A stretch of DNA of 40,925 nucleotides from Candidatus Baldrarchaeum yapensis. Lineage in GTDB: Archaea; Asgardarchaeota; Baldrarchaeia; Baldrarchaeales; Baldrarchaeaceae. A program made the position numbers and the translations under genes. Numbering within the stretch: position 1 is the stretch's first letter; every line of letters begins with the position of its first letter. This document shows, in pieces, positions 16,101-24,843 of the stretch. The notes under the pieces are model-generated. The model ran no database searches and had not been told where the DNA came from. It was given only the letters and a program-made list of their open reading frames with translations. The DNA lies in assembly GCA_016840465.1 (NCBI GenBank), contig JAEOSH010000016.1, forward strand, positions 1 to 40,925, written 5' to 3'.

Positions 16101-16180
16101 ATGATTTGTTGGGGTCGGTGGATAATTTGTTTAACGCTAACCTTTCAAATTTCAGCCCACTTCTTAACGAAGGTGATGCT

Positions 16181-16666
16181 ATGGTACATGCGATGGAGCA
16201 TAAGATATGGGCGGGCTTCATCTTCTCGTTATACTACATGATCTTCGAGAGGTATTTTGCAGTTCTACGGGTTCCATTTTGGCCTGCACTCCTAATAACG
16301 ATCCTAGGGGCGCATTTCCCGGACTTCGATCTCGACTTCGGCAGACGTTTTCATAGAAGCCCCATAACTCACAGCGCGCTTATACCTGCTATTCTCTTCG
16401 CATATCACATTTTGTACATTCTCGACAAAACGTCGCTGGTGCTCATGGCGTTGTTCTTTCTGGGATATGCCTCACATCTTCTACTAGACATATTCCCGGC
16501 AAATGCGTCGATATTAAAAAGGTTTACTTACATTTTCCGCAATTACGTTCCCGGAGATATTAGAGGGATACCCAAAAGATACGAAAAAACCTTTCTAGTC
16601 GTGTCCGGCGTTCTTTGCATAGTATTTGCGGTCGTATTCCTTACAGTTGCAGCATTTACGCTTTAG
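16181..16666 (+). CDS. YdjM/DUF457-type membrane-bound metal-dependent hydrolase
   Basis: A 161-residue polytopic membrane protein. The family motifs are clear: GAHFPDFDLDF at about residues 43-53, HRSPITHS at 58-65 and GYASHLLLDIF near 97-107. Their histidines and aspartates probably bind metal at the membrane surface. The family is related to LexA-regulated YdjM and is thought to act on lipids, but the substrate is unknown. There are about four membrane helices. I start at ATG 16181, preceded by AAGGTGAT, because the in-frame ATG at 16097 would sit in the divergent promoter and adds a non-conserved 28 residues. The RING gene converges on it with a 13-base gap. Confidence 0.82.
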   Translation: MVHAMEHKIWAGFIFSLYYMIFERYFAVLRVPFWPALLITILGAHFPDFDLDFGRRFHRSPITHSALIPAILFAYHILYILDKTSLVLMALFFLGYASHLLLDIFPANASILKRFTYIFRNYVPGDIRGIPKRYEKTFLVVSGVLCIVFAVVFLTVAAFTL

Positions 16667-16679
16667 ACAACATTAGCGA

Positions 16680-17384
16680 TTAGATTAGGCGGCTTATTAT
16701 TGCCAAGAATACGACCGCCAGCAATAACATCGCAATTGCGGCTATTATCAACAATATGAGTTCGCTCTCGGAGGGGTAATGAGGCATCTGCTCGGGGTGT
16801 GCTAGAAGTTCACCAGCTGTTTCTGGCGATATCACATCTCCCTTCACCGATGCACTTATTATGCTAATTATCGGTTCGGGCTCCTGCAACAGGTCGCCAT
16901 AAGCAGAGGGATCCGCCGGGTCTTCTCCCGCATGCTTTCTAAGGAAATAGCGCACCCACACCTCCTCGAGCAACGCACTGGATAAAAAATACTGTCTCAC
17001 CTTATCGGCGTATACTACGATATTGTCAGTCACCTGATCGTACATTATGGAGTAGGTAATGTTTCTTATCCTCACAAAGAACGGTCTGTTTTTCAGATAG
17101 TTTTTTAACGACCTCCAAAAGTCCTTGAATGCTATACGAAGGGCGTACTCGAGGTCGGTGAGATGTGATGGAACTTTTACTGGGCTTACTTCTATGAGGT
17201 CTCGGACGGTGAGGGGTTTCATGCAGAGGGGGCATGTTCCCTTTTCTTTTAACCACTGCATGATATGATTCTTATGACCCTTTACGTGACAGTACGGGCA
17301 TTCTACGATGGCATCGCTTTCCTTCAACACCTTAAAACATATTATGCATCTCTCCTGCTCGCGATCCTCGGCTCCTTCGCTCAT
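16680..17384 (-). CDS. Tail-anchored RING-finger protein
   Basis: The N-terminus holds a complete RING-like cross-brace: Cys13/Cys16, Cys29/Cys32, His37/His40 and Cys51/Cys54. The last pair occurs in GTCPLCMKPL and the segment HIMQWLKEKGTCPLC closely resembles eukaryotic RING-H2/RING-v ends. A conserved-looking middle (residues 70-180) of mixed helices follows. The extreme C-terminus is a membrane helix (LILLIIAAIAMLLLAVVFL, about 208-229) with only a few residues after it. This would leave the RING domain in the cytoplasm. RING proteins act as ubiquitin or similar ligases in eukaryotes and in a few archaea that have E1 and E2 genes; none of those is seen in this window. A zinc-stabilised interaction domain without ligase activity is the alternative. 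Confidence 0.75.
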   Translation of the reverse strand: MSEGAEDREQERCIICFKVLKESDAIVECPYCHVKGHKNHIMQWLKEKGTCPLCMKPLTVRDLIEVSPVKVPSHLTDLEYALRIAFKDFWRSLKNYLKNRPFFVRIRNITYSIMYDQVTDNIVVYADKVRQYFLSSALLEEVWVRYFLRKHAGEDPADPSAYGDLLQEPEPIISIISASVKGDVISPETAGELLAHPEQMPHYPSESELILLIIAAIAMLLLAVVFLAIISRLI

Positions 17385-17670
17385 TTTGAACGTCTCCGCA
17401 ATTTTTACTCCTTAAGTGCGCAGATGACATCGTGAGACGCACAGTCATGTTATTCTTACCATCCGGTTTAAGAAGTCTTTCTGATGCGGTGTTTTCAAAG
17501 ATTCCTCCAAACATTTGCCTCAAGTACCATAATGTTGTGTAATTGCCGCGAGTAGTCTTTTTACAAACTTGAAATGCAAATGCATTACAGATGATGCGTC
17601 ACTTTAATTTCACATTAAAGCGTAGGAATTTGTGTTACTATCGCGTGGAAGGCTTCGGAAAGGGGGAAGA

Positions 17671-18849
17671 GTGGTGCTAGGAACCAGCATCGGGCGGGAG
17701 GTCACGGAAGTACTTAATAGGTATCGCATACACCCCGACACTCTGGCATCGTGGTTTAGATTGATAAATTTAAACGATAAACCATCCATTGGAAAAACTG
17801 AGCGACGTATCATGGCAATTTTGGCCGTTGCTCCTACCTTATCGAACAGGCAAATATCAAGAATTATCGGGATAAGTGAAAGTAGTGTTGCGTATCACAT
17901 GAAAAAGTTGAGGAATAAGTATGGCCTATGCGTAATGTCGCATTTTAACCCCTGTTTGGCGGGTTTAGAAAACATCCTAGTAATATTAAGAATGCCTCGT
18001 GATCGAGAGAGCAGAAGATTCCTCGGAAATGTCAATTCAAAGTTTTTGATGCTTGCGATGCGAGGGTCTCCTGACAGCGAAAAATATCAAGGCTATCTGC
18101 TTATGTATGCCGTTCCGAGGAATATAGGGACTAAAAGATTCATGAAGGAGTTCTGTGACGTTATCGGATCATACAAAGGGGAGGTCTATGCCTTCACGAT
18201 CAAGGGTGTGTTCACGGGAATCAACTTCGCGCTTCCGTATATTAGCACGTGGAAAGTTCCGCGCAACTGCCGTAATTACGATGCTAGTGAACTGACTCAT
18301 TTCCTTTCTGGGGACATTTTCTGGTATTCCGATAATGGGCATATCAGAGATAAAATAGATCTTCTCCTTTTTCTGCTAAAATCATACGACTTCAAAATGC
18401 GAAGTTCACAACTTGTCACACTGATGCACCGCATATTAGGCAAACGTCTATGTGATGCCGCTGTGAGGAGAAGAGTTAGGAAGTTGTCCGCAATGAACGC
18501 ATGGAGACCCTTCATTTGTTTCCGGAGACTAGGGCTCGACTCTTGTGTTGTATTGAATTTAATAGGGGATTTCGAGACGGTTGCCAGCATAATTATGAGT
18601 GCTTCTTGTTGTTTTCCTCAGTACTTTGCGTACATTCACGAGAAGGGTGCAGTTTTGCTGATCAACGTCTCACGTGCACTACTGGGGGAGATCAGTAAAA
18701 GGATTATGTCATTTGTGGAGGGGTGTGATGATCACCATTTCCTTGTAAGCTACGACAATGCGTTACCCCTGCTCAGGCTAGAAGTCATTGATATGTGGAG
18801 CAACGAGGAGAGGGGATGGCAAGTCGCCAGCATTTTGCGGAACACTTAA
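17671..18849 (+). CDS. Tandem Lrp-like (HTH plus effector, twice) transcriptional regulator
   Basis: About 392 aa. The first helix-turn-helix lies near residues 42-80 (KTERRIMAILAVAP, then NRQISRIIGISESSVAYHMKKL). It is followed by a strand-helix domain with LENILVILRMP. A second unit starts around residue 230 with DKIDLLLFLLKSYDF and AVRRRVRKLSAM, then LDSCVVLNLIGDF and a further effector-like part. The layout suggests duplication of an Lrp-type module in one chain, giving an internal pseudo-dimer. Likely a DNA-binding regulator with ligand sensing. GTG 17671 (or GTG 17674) follows AGGGGG at 17661-17666; GTG 17632 is possible only as a nearly leaderless start from the TTTAAT box near 17603. 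It sits just upstream of the giant TrmB operon on the same strand, with a 103-base gap. Confidence 0.7.
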   Translation: MVLGTSIGREVTEVLNRYRIHPDTLASWFRLINLNDKPSIGKTERRIMAILAVAPTLSNRQISRIIGISESSVAYHMKKLRNKYGLCVMSHFNPCLAGLENILVILRMPRDRESRRFLGNVNSKFLMLAMRGSPDSEKYQGYLLMYAVPRNIGTKRFMKEFCDVIGSYKGEVYAFTIKGVFTGINFALPYISTWKVPRNCRNYDASELTHFLSGDIFWYSDNGHIRDKIDLLLFLLKSYDFKMRSSQLVTLMHRILGKRLCDAAVRRRVRKLSAMNAWRPFICFRRLGLDSCVVLNLIGDFETVASIIMSASCCFPQYFAYIHEKGAVLLINVSRALLGEISKRIMSFVEGCDDHHFLVSYDNALPLLRLEVIDMWSNEERGWQVASILRNT

Positions 18850-18952
18850 AGATTTGGTCGAGATTATAAACACTGTAGCTGGTAAATACCGATGCAGAAT
18901 ACTTTTTACGTGTCTTCGACCTTTGAAACTTTAACCACATGGAGGAGTTATC

Positions 18953-19816
18953 TTGAGCCAAAAGTATCGTGGGGCCCTTGCGGACCTTTTAGGGAATACG
19001 CTCGGAAGGGACAAACGGCTTCTGATAGCGGATGTATTTCTTCGCCATATCGAGGCAACTTGTAAGAAATGTCTTTCGAACAGAATAGTATGTGCGACAA
19101 GGCCCATTTGCGGAAAGGACAGGCCATTTTGCTCGATTCTCGTAGAAATAAATGCTAAAGATCTCATTAGTGAGTTCTGTTACAGGTGGATGCTGGTATC
19201 AGTACGGCAGACGATTCTTGGGAAGAAAATACTTCAAGACTTGTGCGTGTACGCGAAAGACCTGCCACATAGTATTGATAGGAAGAAAAAGCGCCTTCCG
19301 GAGGGTACCTCTTTTAATAAAATTGTCGAGGATCTCGCTGAGGCTTTGCGCGCGAATCACATAAAGTTTCATGTCGAGAACAGGGACATGGTGGCCGCGA
19401 TCGTCTCAGACAATTTCCTAGTATTGATAGATGGCGAAAAGGGAATTGCCCGGGTGAATCCGCGTAATTACGCGTTTTCGAAAAAGGAAGAAATAGAGGC
19501 AGTTTTGAAGGGAATGTCCGAGATAGAGGGAGTTAAACTTGATATTCGAGAGGAGTTCGAGGGTCTTTTGATATTAGAATTTGAACTTTCCAAGATCTCG
19601 CCACATCGCGCCGATGAAATAAAAGATTTACATGTGCCGCCCGAACTTGAAAAGTTCTGCCACCACATCGGGGTTACACGCTCAGATAACTCCGTGAAGG
19701 TGATAATAGACCTGCTGTTGAATCCCTTTCCGTCCATAACGGCTGGTGAGTTGATGAAGGTTTTTGATGTGATAAAGAAGCTGAGGACGGTGTTTTCTGC
19801 TGAGGAGAGGAGGTAG
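18953..19816 (+). CDS. Unknown Cys-cluster protein, first gene of the TrmB operon
   Basis: A 287-residue soluble protein starting at TTG 18953, with a perfect GGAGGAG at 18941-18947. Near the N-terminus five cysteines occur in a C-x2-C-x6-C-x5-C-x6-C spacing (CKKCLSNRIVC, then CGKDRPFC), which suggests a zinc or Fe-S site. The centre has FNKIVEDLAEALRANHIKFHVENRD followed by strands VAAIVSDNFLVLIDGEKG. The end is helical (LMKVFDVIKKLRTVFSAEERR). I recognise no family. The TrmB-like gene begins five bases after the stop, so the two are almost certainly made together and may form a complex. It could be a sensory partner or a redox sensor; this is a guess from the cysteines. Confidence 0.7.
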   Translation: MSQKYRGALADLLGNTLGRDKRLLIADVFLRHIEATCKKCLSNRIVCATRPICGKDRPFCSILVEINAKDLISEFCYRWMLVSVRQTILGKKILQDLCVYAKDLPHSIDRKKKRLPEGTSFNKIVEDLAEALRANHIKFHVENRDMVAAIVSDNFLVLIDGEKGIARVNPRNYAFSKKEEIEAVLKGMSEIEGVKLDIREEFEGLLILEFELSKISPHRADEIKDLHVPPELEKFCHHIGVTRSDNSVKVIIDLLLNPFPSITAGELMKVFDVIKKLRTVFSAEERR

Positions 19817-19821
19817 AGGAA

Positions 19822-22800
19822 TTGAAGGATGAGAAACCAACTTTAACACTCGTGCGGCAACTAGGAATGAGTGATAGAGAGGCTACCATTTACGAGGTTT
19901 TACTCAGATCGGGTGTGCTGACATCAGGTGAGATTTCCGCATTAACAGGTTTTCCGCTGGACGATGTTGAACGGACATTGGCTTCATTAGCGAAGAAAAA
20001 TGTGGTTTTGAAGGTTCCAGGGATCATTGACCGTTACGTGGCGATGCCTCCATTTATGCTCCTTGGCGAGACTTTGAGTACATGTAGGGAGGAGATTTTG
20101 AAGGCATATAAGCAGTTTTCTGACGTCATAAAGCGCATAGAGGGAGAAATAACGAAATTAGCCAAAGATTTCAGGGAAAATTCGAAGAAAATACTGGAGG
20201 ATGGTGTTAAAACTGTTAGTGAGAGGATTCCCGAGTTAATGAAGGACTTAGAGGAAATCTTATCTGAGAATCTCGAAAAGATCTCAAAGGACTTGGAAGA
20301 AGTTGAGAATAAGATAACCAACGTCATAGAGAGAGCCATAAAAGGCATATCGTCGGTTGTGAAGGAGGCTAGAAGTAGCGCGGAGCGAAGCATTTCGAAC
20401 GGAGAAAGAGCTTTAGTGGGAGTACTAGAAAGGACATTAGAGGAGGTAAATTCGACGATTGAGGAAAAGAGTGCGGAGCACGCCTCCGCCGGTCAGGAAG
20501 TTCTGGACGGTTTCCATGTGGAGGTCGAGAGGATAACGGGTGATGTCAGTAAGCAACTTGAGGCCCTCAAAAGCAACCTCATTGAGAGGGTTTCGGGAAT
20601 TCGATCCGACTTCTCAGAGACTTTTAAGTCCATGCTCGAGCGCTTTGAACAAATTTCTGCAGAGTTCACAGAGGTTTTGGAGGGATTAATGACCGGCATC
20701 GAGAGGGACGTACCGGGATCGCTTGGAAAGGTTCTCGAATTGCACCGAGACGTATTAGCAAAGACTAAGGAGAATATCAGTACTACCCTGTCAGAGGTCT
20801 TATCGCGTGTCCAGAGCGGAATTGCGTCCATGAAACGTGATATAACTACTTTTCTTACGGAGACCACAATGACTGAAGAGCAACAGCTCGGAGACCTTGA
20901 GAAGATGATCGATAACTTGCTCAAGGAGTTGCGAGAGACGTTGGATAACGCCTTTAATACAATTTCCAGTACAGTTGCCGGTGCAACAAAGCACGCGAAG
21001 ACAATGATAGAGCAAAACGCGAGAAGCCTAGTCGTTAAGGTCGCGCAAGTTGCCAGATCGTTCATAAATGCCTATTACACACACGCTGTGAGGTTCCGAG
21101 ACTCTGTGCTGAGCGCCATTTCAGACGAGTTTGATGCTCTAAAAGTGGAGTTTGACGGATTAAGGAGGAATCTCACGGAGAAAATAACGGATATTCTTGA
21201 AACCTACAAGAGCGGCTCTAATACTGTGATCAGAGAGATAGAAGGATGGGCCAGCACCACATTTTCGGATATAAGTGCAAATATGGAGAAATTCAGGTCA
21301 GATATCATTAAGATTATAAAGCAGACGAGAGATGCCGTTAATAAGAGAATTTCATCGGTTGCGATTGATAAAGATGTTTTCGGTGATCTCAATCAGGGAC
21401 TGGCGAGGATTTCGGATCTTGCAAAAAGAGCGCTTACTGGCATCATTAGTAATCTTGAGACCCATATCAACAGGCTCACTGATGTGTTGCACAGTTATAT
21501 CTCCTCTCAAATTTCAAGCCTGCGAGCAAGAATTGAGGCAGCCATGCATGAGGTGGAGGGGGCATCGGATCCCGTTAAATTTATGAGCGAAACTCTTGCG
21601 GAAATTGAGGAAATAATACGTACGATGGATGAGGGACTGAAGCAGAAGGTGAGTTTCGAGTTATCGAGGATGCGTCAGTCCGTTGACAGACTTTCATTAA
21701 CCCTAGAGAGCGATGTTGACACCTGGCAGAGGGATTTGGAACAACTTGTCGAGGACATTATGGGACAGATAAACTCGATGCTGAACTTTTCGGTAGATGT
21801 CGTGACTCGCACAATGGAAACTGCCGAGAGGAGAATTTCTTCATCTATGGAAGGTTTACAAAAACTCGTGAGCAGGTTAATAGAACACACGAAGAAGCAG
21901 ATAACATCCATAGTCAGTAGCGAAATCAGGGGGATTGAAAGAGAGACTGAAGCCTTCATTAACGGGCTGAAGGATACTTTTTCAAAATTCATCGAAAGTA
22001 TTTCGATGCTCGGTGGAAGAATTGGCGAGAAGATAAAGTCGGAACTTGAGTTTCTGAAGAGAATGGAGGAGATGGGCAAAAAGTTGGATGATGCGATAAT
22101 GGAGGTGTTTTCAGAGTATCAGAGTTCAATGGTCAAGGTCTTCGACGAGAGCGAGAAGGCAATAGAGTTGGCATTAGACAGCCTCAGGGAGTTAGACGAG
22201 GAAATAATAAGCGTCAGGAAGAGTTTTGAGAAGTCTTTCAAGTCGTTCATCGATGATGTGAAGCGCAGGATCGACGGCGCTGTAAAAGCCCTAGAGGGAT
22301 GCTTTGATGACGTTAGTAAAAGCATAGAGGATGCCATTCAGGAGGTGATGAAGATAGTTTCGCAAAATACCGACAGTTTAGAGAGGAGGGTCGATGGATT
22401 ATTCACCAGTGCAAGAAAAGAGATTATAGATAGGGCGAAGGAGAGGATAAGCAAATGTCACGATAGGATAATCAAAGTTGGTAGGCTGTACGCGGAAGAA
22501 TTGAAAACCGAGTCCTCCGCTATGAACTCGCTCCTCTCTGATATGCAGAACTCCCTTGATGTCTTAATATCGACTGGTACTAAGAATATTCACACTACGA
22601 TGACCTCGATAGAGGAAAAGGTTAGAAAGATGATGAGTGAACACACTGTAAAGGTAAAGAGCGCTCTTGATGACGTTAAAAAGAAGTTAAATGAAAGTAT
22701 AAACAACCTCGTTGCCAGCAGTAAAGATCTGCTGTCTAATATGAGTAAGGAAATAGGATCGACGCTAGACAACGTGAAAAAGAAGCATGAGGAGCTAGGG

Positions 22801-23538
22801 ACATCCATCGGGGCGGAAACGACCTCTACATTATCGAAAGTTTCGCCTCGTGTGTCTTCCCTCCTCGAGGAGTTTCGAAGAAAAGTAGAAGGAGATTTGA
22901 TGTCGGTTGCAAACGAAATATCTCTGAAGGCGAAGGCCCTTTCGCTGGAACTCGATGGCGCGGCATCGCAGATAATAGAGGGGGTTTCACGCGGATTGAA
23001 GCTTGCTCGCGTGGATGAACATATAAATGCTCTTGAGGATGAGATGAGAGATGCAGAAAACCTTATAAAGAGGCTACTGGAGGTTTCCGTGAGCATTGGA
23101 CCATATCTTGCGTCTAAAACGTGGTATTGCATCGGAGTAAATGCCATAATTGCACGTATCAGAGACATAATATCGAGAGCGGAGGAGAAGCTTGCAGTAA
23201 TGGCTCCACGGTTTTCTATGCTTGCAGATCTTGTGGATCCGCTATTGGAGGCCGGGCAGAGATGTAGAATTTTCGTGATAGCGGAAGTAAGCGATGATGA
23301 TGACCTGAAGGTGGCGGGCGAACTTTCAAGATCTGGGAACATACGAGTGAAAAGGGCGGCAACGGGCTCCTATTACTGTGTCCTAAGGGACGACAAAGAG
23401 GTTTTAGTGGCCCCGATGGAAGACGAGGATCGTGAGGCCATGGCTTTCACATCGCAACTGGATGGTTATGTATCGCTGATAAAGGAGATCTTTAACTTCT
23501 TTATGAGAAAGAGCACTAGGGTGATGCAGAAAAAGTGA
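19822..23538 (+). CDS. Giant TrmB-type protein: HTH, about 1000-residue coiled coil, TrmB effector domain
   Basis: A single frame of 1238 aa from TTG 19822 (GAGGAGG just upstream). Residues about 5-75 are a TrmB winged helix (LGMSDREATIYEVLLRSG, then SGEISALTGFPLDDVERTL). Residues about 85-1085 are almost entirely heptad-like helix with few prolines, for example the repeated pattern of S-x-I-x-x-x-L/V-E with K/E. Residues about 1090-1238 look like a TrmB effector core (WYCIGVNAIIARIRDIISRAEEKLAVM, then RCRIFVIAEVSDDD and YYCVLRDDKEVLVAP). Normal TrmB proteins have only a short linker helix. No membrane segment is present. If the helix were continuous it would span about 150 nm. A regulator, a nucleoid-bridging protein or a chemosensory-like scaffold are all possible. 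The permease gene follows by six bases. Confidence 0.85.
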   Translation: MKDEKPTLTLVRQLGMSDREATIYEVLLRSGVLTSGEISALTGFPLDDVERTLASLAKKNVVLKVPGIIDRYVAMPPFMLLGETLSTCREEILKAYKQFSDVIKRIEGEITKLAKDFRENSKKILEDGVKTVSERIPELMKDLEEILSENLEKISKDLEEVENKITNVIERAIKGISSVVKEARSSAERSISNGERALVGVLERTLEEVNSTIEEKSAEHASAGQEVLDGFHVEVERITGDVSKQLEALKSNLIERVSGIRSDFSETFKSMLERFEQISAEFTEVLEGLMTGIERDVPGSLGKVLELHRDVLAKTKENISTTLSEVLSRVQSGIASMKRDITTFLTETTMTEEQQLGDLEKMIDNLLKELRETLDNAFNTISSTVAGATKHAKTMIEQNARSLVVKVAQVARSFINAYYTHAVRFRDSVLSAISDEFDALKVEFDGLRRNLTEKITDILETYKSGSNTVIREIEGWASTTFSDISANMEKFRSDIIKIIKQTRDAVNKRISSVAIDKDVFGDLNQGLARISDLAKRALTGIISNLETHINRLTDVLHSYISSQISSLRARIEAAMHEVEGASDPVKFMSETLAEIEEIIRTMDEGLKQKVSFELSRMRQSVDRLSLTLESDVDTWQRDLEQLVEDIMGQINSMLNFSVDVVTRTMETAERRISSSMEGLQKLVSRLIEHTKKQITSIVSSEIRGIERETEAFINGLKDTFSKFIESISMLGGRIGEKIKSELEFLKRMEEMGKKLDDAIMEVFSEYQSSMVKVFDESEKAIELALDSLRELDEEIISVRKSFEKSFKSFIDDVKRRIDGAVKALEGCFDDVSKSIEDAIQEVMKIVSQNTDSLERRVDGLFTSARKEIIDRAKERISKCHDRIIKVGRLYAEELKTESSAMNSLLSDMQNSLDVLISTGTKNIHTTMTSIEEKVRKMMSEHTVKVKSALDDVKKKLNESINNLVASSKDLLSNMSKEIGSTLDNVKKKHEELGTSIGAETTSTLSKVSPRVSSLLEEFRRKVEGDLMSVANEISLKAKALSLELDGAASQIIEGVSRGLKLARVDEHINALEDEMRDAENLIKRLLEVSVSIGPYLASKTWYCIGVNAIIARIRDIISRAEEKLAVMAPRFSMLADLVDPLLEAGQRCRIFVIAEVSDDDDLKVAGELSRSGNIRVKRAATGSYYCVLRDDKEVLVAPMEDEDREAMAFTSQLDGYVSLIKEIFNFFMRKSTRVMQKK

Positions 23539-23544
23539 TGGGCC

Positions 23545-24843
23545 ATGGCGGATGTAGCAGTATTACTGGCATATATGATACTACTGACCCTTGTTTACGG
23601 CGCGATAGTCAGCGAAGTACTTCCGAAAAGCGTAGCCGCTCTCCTAGGGGGAATTGCGGCAATAATAATCGGCAGGGTTGCGGGAATATTTGATGTTAGC
23701 GAGATAGTGAAATTCATAGACATGAAGGTGCTTCTCATAATAATCGGCATAATGATGTTTGTTGAAGTTGCTAGACGAAGTGGTATGTTTCAATTCATCG
23801 CACTATATATTATGAAGTTCGTGGGCTACAAGCCGAGAAGGGTGCTCATAATTCTATGTGTGCTGTCGGCAATGCTGTCAGCATTTATAGGGAACATAAC
23901 GGCGATGATTATAATCATATCTGTCACGACATTAACCCTGATACCACTGGGGGCAGACCCGATACCATTTCTCATTGCGATTTCCATAGTACTCGATCTT
24001 GGGGGCACAATAACTCTTATCGGGAGTCCTGTATCGATACTGATAGGATACTCGGCCAACTTCTCGTACATAGACTTTCTGATCTATTCGGCTCCCCTTG
24101 CGATGATACTTGTTTTGGTGCATATTCTATTTTTCCTGACGGTATTCAAGAAAACGATTCCACCTAGGTTTGATGTTGATCCGGAGATACTCGCTGAGTT
24201 GGATCCATGGATGGTAATAACAGATAGGGATCTCTTTTACAGATCGATTGCCATCTTCATCCTCACGGTAGTTCTCTTCATGACGTACGAGTTTCTCGAG
24301 TTATCTGCCGAGTTTGTTGCCCTAACGGGTGGTATATTGATGCTGTTCCTTGGATTGCGTGCAAGTGATCCCAAAGAGGTTTTTAAAGGAATTGAGTGGG
24401 AAGTAATCTTCTTTCTGCTGGGACTCTTTCTGCTGATGGGTGCGATTGAGAAATCAGGGCTACTAGAAGTGATTGCTGAGCAGGTAGTCCACCTCACGGG
24501 CGAGAACCTTCTCCTTACAATAATCTTAATAATGGGAGTGGCGTGTGTCCTTTCAGCGATGATCGATAACATACCAGTAACACTGATGATGATACCAATC
24601 ATAAAAACAATCGTCACCATGAGTGGTCTCCCAGCGACCCCTCTCTGGTGGGCACTCTTGTACGGCGTAATACTGGGTGGGAACCTGACGCCTATCGCCT
24701 CTCCCACAAAGATAATTGCTCTTACTGTACTCGAGAGAGAGGGATACAAAATTTCGTTTAAGGAGTTCATGAGGTATAGCATTCCGACTGTGCTCCTTTC
24801 CATGGCTGTAGCGGTTCCGTACCTCATGAAATTAGCGGGGTGA
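23545..24843 (+). CDS. ArsB/NhaD-type (ion transporter superfamily) permease
   Basis: A 432-residue protein with about 11-12 membrane helices. Conserved pairs of the IT superfamily repeat twice: SAFIGNITAMIIIISVT in the first half and SAMIDNIPVTLMMIPI in the second, each followed by a glycine-rich re-entrant stretch (LGGTITLIGSPVSILIG and LGGNLTPIASPTKIIALT). This internal repeat with N-x-T and D-N-x-P-V is typical of ArsB, NhaD and the P protein group, which move arsenite, Na+/H+ or dicarboxylates. The substrate cannot be fixed; Na+/H+ or an anion is most likely. It starts at ATG 23545, six bases after the TrmB gene, and its stop overlaps the GTG start of the universal-stress gene (GTGA). 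Confidence 0.85.
   Translation: MADVAVLLAYMILLTLVYGAIVSEVLPKSVAALLGGIAAIIIGRVAGIFDVSEIVKFIDMKVLLIIIGIMMFVEVARRSGMFQFIALYIMKFVGYKPRRVLIILCVLSAMLSAFIGNITAMIIIISVTTLTLIPLGADPIPFLIAISIVLDLGGTITLIGSPVSILIGYSANFSYIDFLIYSAPLAMILVLVHILFFLTVFKKTIPPRFDVDPEILAELDPWMVITDRDLFYRSIAIFILTVVLFMTYEFLELSAEFVALTGGILMLFLGLRASDPKEVFKGIEWEVIFFLLGLFLLMGAIEKSGLLEVIAEQVVHLTGENLLLTIILIMGVACVLSAMIDNIPVTLMMIPIIKTIVTMSGLPATPLWWALLYGVILGGNLTPIASPTKIIALTVLEREGYKISFKEFMRYSIPTVLLSMAVAVPYLMKLAG

Noticed and set aside
22000-22600. Possible chemoreceptor (MCP) signalling domain inside the coiled coil
   Set aside because: The characteristic MCP hairpin tip was not seen and there are no membrane helices or chemotaxis genes nearby.
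19674-23342. Minus-strand open frames rich in Ser and Leu opposite the TrmB-coil gene
   Set aside because: These arise from the complement of Glu/Lys/Ser-rich coiled-coil codons, not from real genes.
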